A DNA stretch of 64,000 bases from Turicibacter sanguinis (GTDB taxonomy: Bacteria; Bacillota_I; Bacilli_A; MOL361; Turicibacteraceae): assembly GCF_013046825.1 (NCBI RefSeq), contig NZ_CP053187.1:1663501-1727500 (forward strand). Direction: 5' to 3'. The stretch's first letter is position 1. Each line of letters starts with the position of its first letter. Under the pieces are notes generated by a model. That model was not told the DNA's origin. It was given only the letters and a program-made list of their open reading frames with translations, and made no database searches. The translations under genes and the position numbers were made by a program. Shown here piece after piece: positions 26,768 to 35,359 of the stretch.

Positions 26768-27286
26768 GTGATAATGAAACATTTAACGGTGGCTGAGCAA
26801 CTATTATCTGGAGTAAGTATAGAAACATTTAAGGAGCATTTGCGGTCTTTTGGAGTACCCTTTCGTAAGGCATTTAGATTAGAATATCTTCTTGTGTTAC
26901 CGATTAATAGATTATTGGATTACGGGGCGGATATTAGTATAGAGGATGATCATTTACTCTCTTGTCACAGAAGTATGATTAAACTTAGAGAGCAGTTGAA
27001 GCAACATAATATAGAAGTGCTTCAATTTTCTTTAGACAATGATTTTAAACATCAATTGTGGATTAGATGCCATCATTTGAGATTTGGTTTTATTCAAGGC
27101 TATCAAAGTTATTTAGATGAATTAATTAGTTTTGCGAATGGATTAGATCAATTAAATATACCTGATATTTTTATTGAAATTTATATCCCTATATTAGAAG
27201 GAGAAGAGGGGATAAACCTATGGGGTAGCTATGATGTTGAGGAATACGAATTACAATTACAACAAATGTCTACTAATGATAATTAG
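26768..27286 (+). CDS. Hypothetical 172-aa protein upstream of the recombinase
   Basis: It starts at GTG 26768 or ATG 26774 after AAAGGAGA. The protein is soluble, with an N-terminal helical part (VAEQLLSGVSIETFKEHLRS) and an acidic C-terminus. No known motif. It sits between the core replication genes and the serine recombinase on the same strand. A recombination directionality factor or regulator would be a natural neighbour here, but nothing in the sequence proves it. Confidence 0.5.
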   Translation: MIMKHLTVAEQLLSGVSIETFKEHLRSFGVPFRKAFRLEYLLVLPINRLLDYGADISIEDDHLLSCHRSMIKLREQLKQHNIEVLQFSLDNDFKHQLWIRCHHLRFGFIQGYQSYLDELISFANGLDQLNIPDIFIEIYIPILEGEEGINLWGSYDVEEYELQLQQMSTNDN

Positions 27287-27557
27287 TATATAAAGCAAGA
27301 AAGAGATAAAATAATAGACTAACTTAAAAAATGTTATTAATTGATAATTGCTGTAGCAAATTAGCTAGTAATCTTCGATTAATAATAAATTTAAAAAATA
27401 GGACTATTAAACGCTCGTTTAAGGCGATTAATGCTGTCTAAGTAGAATGGGTTTAGATTGATTATTATCGGATGTTATAGAGCCTTGAAATGTGTTTTAA
27501 ATGGAAAATGAAATAAATATTATTATATTGATAAATGTTTATATGGAGGTAAGTATA

Positions 27558-29162
27558 ATGGCAACAATTAGAGCAGTTAGTTATAGTAGATTTAGTAGTA
27601 ATAATCAACGAACAGAATCAATAGATGCTCAGCAGCGAGCAATCTATAAATACATTGCAGAGAATAAGTATACCCCTGTTGGTGACTATGTTGATGAAGC
27701 CTTAACGGGAACTAATCTTCAACGTCCCGGATTCCAAAGTATGTTAGATGATGCTAAAAAGGGAATGTTTGATGTTGTAATTGTTCATAAAATGGATAGA
27801 TTTTCCAGAGATGTGTACGATGCATTAGACGTTCAAAGAAAATTAGCATTCTACGGAGTGAGGATTGAATCGGTTATTGAACGATTTGAAGAAACACCTG
27901 AAGGTCAGCTCCAAAAGGTCATTCAGTTGGGGGTCGGACAATACTATAGTCAAAACTTAGCCCGAGAGGTCGTAAAAGGTTTGAAAGAGAATGCTTACAA
28001 AGCGATGCATAATGGAGGAATTCCACCATATGGATTTGACGTGGACCCTGAAACGAAGCGATATATTATCAATGAACATGAAGCAAGTGGAATTAGAATT
28101 ATGTTTGAAAAAATCATTCAAGGATGGAGTTATCGTGAACTAGCAGAGTATCTCAATTTATTAGGTTATCGGACTAAAATAGGAAATAAATTTAGTGCAA
28201 CATCATCTTTTTACGATATCTTAACGAATCCAAAGTACATGGGGGTTTATACCTATAATCGTTCTGTATCAAAGCCAAAGCAAATCGGTATGAAAAGATC
28301 TCATCGTAAAAATAAGAATGAAGAAGAAATCATTCGTATTCCTAATGGAGTTCCTGCTATTGTTGATAAAGAAACATTTGAACTTGTTCAAAAGTTGTTA
28401 AAGCAACGTCGCCGTTCTAAAGGCCAACATAAAGCCAAGGAAGTCTACCTATTAACGGGGTTAGTTGAATGTGCTGAATGTGGATCAGCTTACCATGGAA
28501 GTAGTAGAATAGGTGGAAGGAACAAAAGTAAATATGTATCGTATCGTTGCAGTAAAAGAAAGAAACTCGAAAATCCTTGTAAATGTAAAGAGATAAATAA
28601 GACCTTATTAGATGAGTTTGTGGTCAATCAATTATATACGACGTTGCTAAATCAAACGAACCTTGAACAGTTGCTTGAAGAGGTCAATGTTAAGTTGAAA
28701 CAAAAATATGCGGATATGGATCAAGACTTACCACAATTACAGAAGCAGTTAGATGAAGTTAATCAAAAGATTTCAAACCTTGTTCAGGCGATTGCAATGG
28801 GAGGGCTAGGTAGCCTAGATACTATTACCCAGGAAATACAACGATTAGAACACGATAAAGTTAAACTAACAGAATTAGTCCAAGAAAACCAAGTCAAGAA
28901 AGAATCATTAACTTTAACTCTTGAACAACTGAAACAAGTTTTAGATGAATCAAAGCAGTATATGTTATCTAATCACGATGACATGGTAAAGTACATTCTA
29001 TCACGTTTTATTCATAAAATTATTATTGGAAACGAAACCATCATAGTTAATTATAACTATGGTGGTTTTTATTTTGATTTTAAAAGTATTTTATTACTTG
29101 AATCTGTTACCTATCAAAGAGATGATGTTTATAGTAATTCATCTTTAAAGGAGGTGATATAA
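27558..29162 (+). CDS. Large serine recombinase, Ccr/LSR type
   Basis: This site-specific recombinase is the likely integrase/excisionase of the cassette. The resolvase domain begins RAVSYSRFSS, with the catalytic serine at residue 13 (Y-x-R-x-S), and includes DRFSRD near 77. The recombinase domain follows from about 150 (GGIPPYGF). A zinc ribbon has CAEC near 305, YRC near 328 and NPCKC near 338. A long coiled coil spans about 370-480. At 534 residues it is close in size to staphylococcal CcrA/B/C. The ATG at 27558 with GGAGG is chosen over an upstream in-frame ATG. It is the only recombinase gene in the window. Confidence 0.92.
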   Translation: MATIRAVSYSRFSSNNQRTESIDAQQRAIYKYIAENKYTPVGDYVDEALTGTNLQRPGFQSMLDDAKKGMFDVVIVHKMDRFSRDVYDALDVQRKLAFYGVRIESVIERFEETPEGQLQKVIQLGVGQYYSQNLAREVVKGLKENAYKAMHNGGIPPYGFDVDPETKRYIINEHEASGIRIMFEKIIQGWSYRELAEYLNLLGYRTKIGNKFSATSSFYDILTNPKYMGVYTYNRSVSKPKQIGMKRSHRKNKNEEEIIRIPNGVPAIVDKETFELVQKLLKQRRRSKGQHKAKEVYLLTGLVECAECGSAYHGSSRIGGRNKSKYVSYRCSKRKKLENPCKCKEINKTLLDEFVVNQLYTTLLNQTNLEQLLEEVNVKLKQKYADMDQDLPQLQKQLDEVNQKISNLVQAIAMGGLGSLDTITQEIQRLEHDKVKLTELVQENQVKKESLTLTLEQLKQVLDESKQYMLSNHDDMVKYILSRFIHKIIIGNETIIVNYNYGGFYFDFKSILLLESVTYQRDDVYSNSSLKEVI

Positions 29163-29167
29163 AGTTA

Positions 29168-29434
29168 ATTAATTTAGTTAGAAAGGAGGTACAAGCTATC
29201 CATAAGGAGATTATTCTATATGAACGTGTGCAGGCAGAATACGATTGTTTTATAGAGGAATTAGTACAACTTAATCAAGCTTTGTTGTCTCAGCGAATAC
29301 ATGAGCTCAGATTAAAGACGATGATTTTAGAATTGATTATTGAAGAAAGGTACATAAAAGAAGAGTTAGGTTATCTAATCAAGGAAGAAAAGCCATTAGA
29401 AATACTTTATAATTTGTTAACTCACTATATATGA
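29168..29434 (+). CDS. Small coiled-coil protein directly after the recombinase, unusual start
   Basis: A perfect ribosome site, AAAGGAGGTGAT (29147-29158), overlaps the end of the recombinase gene, yet no ATG, GTG or TTG stands at the right distance in this frame. ATT at 29168 (88 aa) is the best placed codon; GTG 29228 (68 aa) is the alternative. The product is charged and helical (VQAIHKEIILYERVQAEYD, ending LLTHYI). Tight coupling suggests a partner of the recombinase, perhaps a directionality factor. Function unproven. Confidence 0.5.
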   Translation: MNLVRKEVQAIHKEIILYERVQAEYDCFIEELVQLNQALLSQRIHELRLKTMILELIIEERYIKEELGYLIKEEKPLEILYNLLTHYI

Positions 29435-29502
29435 GGTCAAGGAAATTTTTGTTATAATTTATTTATAAAGTGATAGTTTAAGAGGTGAAGGGATGAGAGA
29501 AT

Positions 29503-30114
29503 ATGCAGTGGATTATACCCTGTGATTTTAATTATTATGATGCTAGGGGAGCATTTAAGAAACTAAATACAATTGATTGGAGACAACATAATCGTTTTAA
29601 TATTGATGATATTGTATATATTTATGCTTCAGCTCCTTATCAAAGAATTATGTTTAAAACTAGAGTGGTAGATGTTGATTTATCATACGAAGAAACAATT
29701 GATGATCGAGAGTTTTGGAAGAATCCAGAAGATAAAGAGGATGCAAAGAAAAAGAGACGTTATGTCCGATTACAATTAATTGATACATCGGATTCAGAAG
29801 CATTAAGTTTAAGCCATTTGATGGAATATGGACTAAAGAAAGCACCGCAAGGAGCAGTAAAATGCATTGGTGATAAACTTCAATTGGGTGAATATATATG
29901 TGAATGCTTTGGAGGAAGTAGTTCGATATCTATAGATAGATCTGATCAAGATATTGAAGATGTCATTAACTATTTAAAAGAATACCATGGAAAAAAATAT
30001 ATACAGGTTGAAAAATTAACAAATGAGGACCTAAAAAATGAAATGATTGAATTTCGTAAAAGAGGTCAAAATGCACAACCGAAATTTAAAATATCCTTAA
30101 GGGGGGATAATTGA
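29503..30114 (+). CDS. EVE-domain protein with an McrB-like N-terminal tail
   Basis: Residues 1-140 read as an EVE (PUA-fold) domain: MQWIIPCDFNYYDARGAFK, then IDWRQH and DIVYIYASAPYQRIMF. EVE domains bind modified bases and are often fused to McrB. Residues 148-197 (DQDIEDVINYLKEYHGKKYI, ending EMIEFRKRGQNA) align with residues 6-50 of the McrB at 603-2357. The protein then ends shortly after, so it looks like the front of an EVE-McrB fusion that lost its GTPase part, or a separate sensor able to share the interface. ATG 29503 follows GTGAAGGG. Confidence 0.7.
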   Translation: MQWIIPCDFNYYDARGAFKKLNTIDWRQHNRFNIDDIVYIYASAPYQRIMFKTRVVDVDLSYEETIDDREFWKNPEDKEDAKKKRRYVRLQLIDTSDSEALSLSHLMEYGLKKAPQGAVKCIGDKLQLGEYICECFGGSSSISIDRSDQDIEDVINYLKEYHGKKYIQVEKLTNEDLKNEMIEFRKRGQNAQPKFKISLRGDN

Positions 30115-30119
30115 TTTGC

Positions 30120-31014
30120 ATGATTAACTAGAGGGAAAGTGCCCATTAGTATCTACATTTTAAAAGTGCATGATCTACACTTTTAGCTGACGTGAAAATT
30201 AACGTGAGTGGAGGACTACTGGAAGATTTTCTGATAGTTTACCGCTTTAAAGGGAAAACTGTGTTTAAATGTAGCTCCCTCTCTTTTGAATACGTATGAC
30301 ATATTTAAACAAAAACAGGTGTCAATATCTTTGACATTCGAGTTTTTATTGAAGTAAATGACTTACCACCAAGTGGGGGCGAGTGAAAATCACTACAAGT
30401 TAGCTATACCCCAAACGTATAACTAAAAAAAGTTGTTGGGGGCGATCAATGTATTCATATCACGAATATGTTATGAAACCACTAATACCAATCTCCCTAT
30501 CGGCATTACGTAGCGAGTGAAAAAATGCGTCGGCTAAATAATTCTAAATCGGAATTATTAGGGATGGTTGATATAGGAAACACATATCTCTGTTGTCGTA
30601 ATTGTCGACGTTATAAAACGGAAATTTCTGTTCTCTCAAGGTTACGCAAAAATGCGTAGACTTATTAGGAGATTTTTCTGAATCATCACTGTATGTCTTT
30701 TAAGATACGGATGCATTCTGAAAAAATCCCTAACACTCAATATTTGGGGGAGTTGTCTTATTTAGTTAATAGAAGGAGTTATAGAGACTGCCGATATCGT
30801 AACTCGGATGTCCGTAAAAAGGACATCTGAACTCTAAACAGCACCTCCAGTATTATGGTTTGCATTACCGACAAAATGGTGGTGGTAAGCAATGCGCGTT
30901 GTCAGCCCCTCGCGTTTCACGACCTCCTTGAACAGGTTGTTCCCATCCACCTGTTTTGGAGATATAATTGATTTACACAGAGCTTTTAGACCTACCACTA
31001 ATAGGTCTTTTTTT
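30120..31014 (+). ncRNA. Candidate large structured noncoding RNA (ROOL/GOLLD size class)
   Basis: About 890 bases contain no plausible gene, are visibly richer in G and C than the surroundings, and fold into many local stems. Examples are AGAGGGA/TCCCTCT (near 30130 and 30277) closing a domain, AAAAGTG/CACTTTT near 30165, TGTCAA/TTGACA near 30320, CCCCA/TGGGG near 30408-30437, AATAATTC/GAATTATT near 30537-30558, ACGCA/TGCGT near 30643, GATGTCC/GGACATC near 30805, AACAGGT/ACCTGTT near 30933-30957. A perfect terminator closes it at 30988-31014. Large ornate RNAs of phages and mobile elements (ROOL, GOLLD) look like this. I cannot assign a class from memory, and the 5' end is a guess. Confidence 0.65.
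30988..31014 (+). terminator. Terminator of the structured RNA
   Basis: The stem AGACCTA / TAGGTCT with a 7-base loop is followed by seven T. Only the + strand has the T-run, which sets the direction of transcription. Confidence 0.85.
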
Positions 31015-31030
31015 ATGTGTCGCACTTAAT

Positions 31031-31760
31031 ATTACAATCTGTCTTATATTAAAAAGTTTAAATCGGTTCTTTATTTTCTTTTGAGGTGATTAGGTTTACC
31101 CCGATAAATTTATGAATAGCATCAGATAGTTTTTCTTTTTTCTTCAAAAATACTCCTTCTATCATCTTCAGTTTGAGGTAGGATTTAATTGGAGATGTGA
31201 TTTACTTGGATTGCTGAAGGAGTTGGAAGTAAAGGTCATGCTGTTCTTAGAAAATATGTATAAAAATTATATTTTAATTACTATAGGGAATTTTAATGAA
31301 AGGCTCTGTTAGATGAACATGTTGAAATAAGTAATCTATCGACTTGAAGTTAATAGAGTACTTAAAAAGGTTGTTTAGTTTTGTGTGGGCAATCCAAGTC
31401 AGTCCTTATCAGCAAAATTGTCTAATAGCGCTTAATGAAAAAGAAGTGATACATTATTTATCATAAGAATTTTTTTGAATTTATATGGAATAATAAAATC
31501 ATCTAATTATTTAAATTTAGCACTATAAAATTACCTATAAAAAGATAGATGACCTAGTGAAACATTTGTATAGCTTATTTTACTTACAAGAACATTTTGT
31601 TACATTTTCAACTGTAAAAAAATTCTATCTAAAGTAGTATAAATGCATCTAAGAAGTAGTAAAAAGAGTAATTTTTTATCAATAGAGATGACTATTGTCA
31701 TAACGAAGGTGTCTTTGTCACAATATGAGAGGTGTGAATTTTTTATAAAAACAGCTATAG
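31031..31760. other. Non-coding or decayed region
   Basis: AT-rich DNA with only short open frames. On the minus strand near 31085-31160 a frame reads LKKKEKLSDAIHKFIGVNL, and on the + strand near 31380-31470 one reads WAIQVSPYQQNCLIALNEKE before a stop. Both have the look of gene remnants but lack starts. I see no intact gene. Confidence 0.4.
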
Positions 31761-31799
31761 TATATTGCGTTATATAATATCCCTTGTATAATAAATGTT

Positions 31800-31817
31800 A
31801 TATAATAGATATTATAT
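31800..31817. promoter_or_regulatory. Operator candidate of the TetR-type regulator
   Basis: The perfect palindrome ATATAATAGATATTATAT lies 19 bases upstream of the regulator's ATG, and a related TTATATAATAT occurs about 45 bases upstream. It fits autorepression by a TetR-type dimer. Confidence 0.5.
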
Positions 31818-31835
31818 TATTAAGAGGAGAAAAGA

Positions 31836-32402
31836 ATGCCACCAAAAGCAAGAATTAGTAAAGAACAAATTATAGATAAAGCGGTTGATTTGATTAGAAA
31901 GGAGAAAACATTAACAGCCTCTACATTGAGTAAAGAGCTTAAATGTTCAACACAACCTATATTTTGGTATTTCAATAATATGGAAGAAGTTAAGAGTGAA
32001 ACTTTAAAGCAAGCGCATAAAAATTTTAGCGATTTTTTGCGTGTACCAATTGAAGGTATTTCATCATATAAATCTACTGGAATTAGGTATATTCAGTTTG
32101 CACGTAATGAAAAGGGATTATTTAAGCTCCTTTTTATGAGTGAACGTTCAAAAGATGAAAATATTTTTGTAGATGATTCGAACATACATTTTTTAACTAA
32201 CCTAATATGTAAAACAGAGTTTGTAGACAAATCTAAAGCCGATGAAATATATAAGATTATGTGGTTATTTTGTCATGGGATTGCAACTATGATTGCAACA
32301 AAAACTGTAGAAATAAATGATTCTGAAGTAGAGTATATGCTTGAAACTGTGTGTAAAGGTATTATAGGAGGAAATAGAAATGAAACTATTATTAAGCGAT
32401 AA
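31836..32402 (+). CDS. TetR/AcrR family transcriptional regulator
   Basis: This 188-residue regulator has a TetR-type helix-turn-helix at residues 8-50 (SKEQIIDKAVDLIRKE, then TASTLSKELKCSTQPIFWYF). The C-terminal ligand domain is helical. ATG follows AAGAGGAG. It overlaps the next gene by 23 bp, so the three genes to 33482 form one operon, probably repressed by this protein through the palindrome at 31800-31817. Its ligand is unknown. Confidence 0.88.
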   Translation: MPPKARISKEQIIDKAVDLIRKEKTLTASTLSKELKCSTQPIFWYFNNMEEVKSETLKQAHKNFSDFLRVPIEGISSYKSTGIRYIQFARNEKGLFKLLFMSERSKDENIFVDDSNIHFLTNLICKTEFVDKSKADEIYKIMWLFCHGIATMIATKTVEINDSEVEYMLETVCKGIIGGNRNETIIKR

Positions 32403-32892
32403 ACATGTGCATATTAACTTTATAGAAAGTGATGAAAATAAGTATATTAACCTCTCTAATCTTAAAATTTCCAACTGTGTGGGGTGCTTTGGCTGTTGGA
32501 CTAGAACACCAGGTAAGTGTGTTATTCGTGATGATGCAGTGAAGGTTTATCCTATTATTGCGAAGAGTGATGAGATTATTTATGTAAGTAAAATAAAATA
32601 TGGTTGCTATGACACAGTGATGAAAACTATGCTTGAGCGTGCTATTCCAATTCAACAAGCTTTTATTCGCCTTTTAGATGGAGAAGCACATCATGTGCAA
32701 CGTGATGTTGCTATGAAAAATGCAGTTATTATTGCATACGGCAATATAGAGCAGGGAGAACAAGAAATATTTAAACGTTTAATAGAGCGCAATGCTCACA
32801 ATATGAATTTTAAGAGTTTCAAGATTCTTTTTGTAGATGAAGAAAATTTGGAAAAAGTAGTGATGGAGGAGGTTGAAAAATGGGAAAAGTAA
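32380..32892 (+). CDS. Flavodoxin-like / NADPH-dependent FMN reductase family protein
   Basis: This 170-residue protein carries NCVGCFGCWTRTPGKC near residues 33-48, the cysteine-rich signature of a group of FMN-dependent oxidoreductases. Its N-terminus lacks the usual INGSPR phosphate-binding loop, which is present in the next gene, so the two may form a heteromeric enzyme. It starts inside the regulator gene and overlaps the next gene by 13 bp. It is probably an electron-transfer or stress-response oxidoreductase; the substrate cannot be inferred. Confidence 0.7.
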   Translation: MKLLLSDKHVHINFIESDENKYINLSNLKISNCVGCFGCWTRTPGKCVIRDDAVKVYPIIAKSDEIIYVSKIKYGCYDTVMKTMLERAIPIQQAFIRLLDGEAHHVQRDVAMKNAVIIAYGNIEQGEQEIFKRLIERNAHNMNFKSFKILFVDEENLEKVVMEEVEKWEK

Positions 32893-33482
32893 TTATTATA
32901 AACGGTAGTCCTAGGGCGACAAAATCAAATTCTAAACGTTATGGAGATATTTTTAGATGTTTCTATAAAGGCGATACAGATACTTTTAATATTACGAAGA
33001 ATAATCATAACGATATTTGTAGCAAAATAGAAGAATATAGCGATATTTTATTTATTTTTCCATTATATGCAGATGGGATTCCTGTGACATTACTTAATTT
33101 TTTAAAGTTTTTGGAACAGAATCCTCCTAAAAATAAACCTAATATAAATATAATGATAAATTGTGGTTTTATAGAGCCTTCACAAAATGAAGTTTGTATT
33201 GATATGATTAGATTATTTTGTAAACAAAATAGATATACTTTTGGATCGGTATTATCAATAGGTAGTGGGGAAGCAATTTTAGATACACCATTTAGATTTC
33301 TTGTTAGATGGAAAATAAAAAGGTTATCAAAATCTATTTATAATAATAGATTTGAAAGTTTAAATATTACTATGCCAATATCAAAGAAGTTGTTTATTAA
33401 GGCATCTACAAATTATTGGGTTGATTATGGAAAGCGAAATGGTATTACAAAATCGGAGATGGAAACCATGAAGATAGAGTAG
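32880..33482 (+). CDS. NAD(P)H-dependent flavoprotein (flavodoxin-like fold)
   Basis: A 200-residue protein beginning MGKVIIINGSPRATKSNS, the FMN phosphate-binding loop of the NADPH-dependent FMN reductase/flavodoxin-fold family, followed by LFIFPLYADGIPVTLLNFL, the conserved P-L-Y segment. It overlaps the preceding gene and presumably works with it. This operon is cargo unrelated to defence at first sight and is the last intact operon before the decayed zone. Confidence 0.75.
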   Translation: MGKVIIINGSPRATKSNSKRYGDIFRCFYKGDTDTFNITKNNHNDICSKIEEYSDILFIFPLYADGIPVTLLNFLKFLEQNPPKNKPNINIMINCGFIEPSQNEVCIDMIRLFCKQNRYTFGSVLSIGSGEAILDTPFRFLVRWKIKRLSKSIYNNRFESLNITMPISKKLFIKASTNYWVDYGKRNGITKSEMETMKIE

Positions 33483-34200
33483 CGGTGATTATTATTATAA
33501 CTGGATTCTAAATGAAACGAATGGAGCGGTTACAGTAGTACGTGGATAGCCGACACTAGCAAAATTATCATATTGAATAGTCTTCTAGTGTCGTATTAAT
33601 CATTGGTTGAGCGACTGTTACTGGGAACAAGTGTCTATGTGAATGGAAAGTCAACTGTAGTAACTAAAATTAATCAGGCATATACTGTATACGAATCTAA
33701 GATTAATTCTTATAGGCTAAGCGGAGCTGGGACTAGTATCGTTATTTTACCATTCTAACTGTTTATAACGATATGGTATATCTATGGGAGTAGTTAATCA
33801 ATGAATACAGCTCTACGATCTCAATGATTTCCTTTCATTAGACATTGTATTTGGTGTTGAATTCCTGTTTAATATGTTGATAACAATTCGTTTATAATAT
33901 CATTATCTATCTCTTTATTTTTTTATTGACTACGAATATCTAAAATAGAGCATGAATAAATCTATATTCTGATATGTAACGAAAAAAAGTTTTATTGGAA
34001 TGGCAACACTAAACTAAACAACTTTTTAAGGGGGGGGCACGATGCTCAACCAGAGATAAGTATCCTATTGAAGAATGGATTTTATGGTTATGATACTAGT
34101 TAACGTAGTCTGCAATTTCATAGCCTAATTGTTCTTGTGTTTGAAATACATGTTGATTGACAATTCACTTAAAGCGTTAGAAAATTCAAATTTTGATTAT
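33483..34200. pseudogene. Decayed region with gene and possible IS remnants
   Basis: No intact gene. On the + strand near 33605-33759 one frame reads coherently as ERLLLGTSVYVNGKSTVVTK and on to SGAGTSIVILPF before a stop, like the C-terminus of a lost surface or phage protein. A 9-bp inverted repeat CGACACTAG (33551-33559) / CTAGTGTCG (33585-33593) lies beside it. On the minus strand near 34100-34155 a frame reads VFQTQEQLGYEIADYVN, which resembles the end region of IS3-family transposases. All of these calls are weak. Confidence 0.4.
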
Positions 34201-34216
34201 TTAGAGGTATAACAAA

Positions 34217-34267
34217 AAACAACAGATGGAGAGAATATGATGAACTATTACTCACTATCTGTTGTTT
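34217..34267 (-). terminator. Terminator of the 74-aa gene
   Basis: Perfect 11-bp arms AAACAACAGAT / ATCTGTTGTTT with a T-run on the minus strand. Confidence 0.8.
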
Positions 34268-34287
34268 AAATTTTTGTCAGGGTTTAT

Positions 34288-34512
34288 TTAAAATGTCTCA
34301 CAAACTAAGTCACTGATTTCTTTTTGAAATTCGTTATTCCCATACCATTCTAATTGATTGTAAAGGTACATTACATCTGTGGTACAATTAATCAGTAAAT
34401 AAAGCTCTGTGATTTCCAGTACTTCTCCTGAGGAGACGTTGTGTTTAACTGCTAATTTTTGTAGCGGGAGTCGGTGTGTTTCTAGCCATTTGTTAATAAC
34501 ATCGTTATTCAT
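34288..34512 (-). CDS. Hypothetical 74-aa protein
   Basis: A small soluble protein (MNNDVINKWLETHRLPLQKL, with VSSGEVLEITELYLLIN) preceded by GGAGAG and followed by a good terminator, so it is probably a real gene. The first half could form a helix-turn-helix. Family not recognised. It lies on the minus strand in an otherwise plus-strand cassette end. Confidence 0.55.
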   Translation of the reverse strand: MNNDVINKWLETHRLPLQKLAVKHNVSSGEVLEITELYLLINCTTDVMYLYNQLEWYGNNEFQKEISDLVCETF

Positions 34513-34708
34513 AATTTTATCTCTCCATTTTCTTTACTTGCCACCATCTTGCCACTAATATATAAAACAGAGTATGATTAAGCTTATATTCCGATATGTA
34601 ATGAAAAAAAATAAGTTTTACTTATGGATATCGTAATATCAAAGGTTTAGAATGATTTTTTATAAACTTTCATAGGTTTATTTTATTTTCATAGTTAGAT
34701 TTAACAAG

Positions 34709-35233
34709 TTGGTTACAAAGTACTGTAGTGACAGAGAATTGAAGAGTCTAGATTTCTGGTGGGTATATAAACCTTCTTGTACTTATGAATTTGAAGAGTA
34801 TGTGGTGTATCGAATAGAGGCTCAACATAAAAAGTATGTCAAGTTAGAACAACATCAATTTAAAATGGATACTGAAAAAGGTATACATGAATTCGTAATT
34901 GTAGAACTTACGAGTGATGCAGTTGTAAGAATGATACAAGAAGAAGGGTATGAATTAACAGAAATCGATATTGAAGAAATTAAACTTGGGCTAGATAATA
35001 GTTATTGTGAAATGTGTTACTATATGATTGAATATTATTTCAATAGTGGTGATTACTTAGATTTAGATAATGGGTATTATCATGGTGAAACTTTGTGGTT
35101 AAATGATGTTTGGATTAATCATCAGTATATTGAAACTAAATGGAATATATTTACTGATAAAAAAGAAGCTATTAATTGGATTTATGAGAATTATCTCGAA
35201 GATGAATGGGTAGTAGAGGAAATCATATCTTAA
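34709..35233 (+). CDS. Hypothetical 174-aa protein, possibly N-terminally truncated
   Basis: An open frame of 174 residues starts at a TTG without a recognisable ribosome site; it stays open back to 34676. The product is acidic and aromatic-rich (SYCEMCYYMIEYYFNSGDYL) with no known motif. Upstream DNA is decayed, so the true start may have been lost. It is the last gene before the terminator and att site next to ssrA, the position held by the 108-aa gene left of att site 1. Confidence 0.45.
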   Translation: MVTKYCSDRELKSLDFWWVYKPSCTYEFEEYVVYRIEAQHKKYVKLEQHQFKMDTEKGIHEFVIVELTSDAVVRMIQEEGYELTEIDIEEIKLGLDNSYCEMCYYMIEYYFNSGDYLDLDNGYYHGETLWLNDVWINHQYIETKWNIFTDKKEAINWIYENYLEDEWVVEEIIS

Positions 35234-35276
35234 AGAATATATATTATCTTAATATTGTTAGTATTAGAAAAAAATA

Positions 35277-35338
35277 AAAAAACCATTATCTCAAATCAGA
35301 TTTAATCTGAACTCAGATAATGGTTTTTATTTGGATTA
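35277..35338. terminator. Terminator of ssrA, carried by the cassette
   Basis: The hairpin with arms AAAACCATTATCT / AGATAATGGTTTT and an inner stem has T-runs on both strands. It lies 34 bases downstream of the ssrA 3' end on the cassette side of the core, so the integrated element supplies the terminator. A near-copy is at 396-446. Confidence 0.85.
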
Positions 35339-35359
35339 ATTTTCCTGTAACAGTTGTGG

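Noticed and set aside
27558-29162. Transposon-type (Tn4451/TnpX-like) origin of the recombinase
   Set aside because: Size would fit, but the ends coincide with ssrA-derived cores and no GA-dinucleotide element ends were seen, so an SCC-like integrase is the simpler reading.
30834-31025. 63-codon minus-strand ORF within the structured RNA region
   Set aside because: No ribosome site; it overlaps perfect stems and the terminator, which explain the sequence better.
34709-35233. Tyrosine integrase expected beside an ssrA attachment site
   Set aside because: Neither this ORF nor any other in the window shows the R-H-R-Y catalytic pattern; the serine recombinase is the only candidate.
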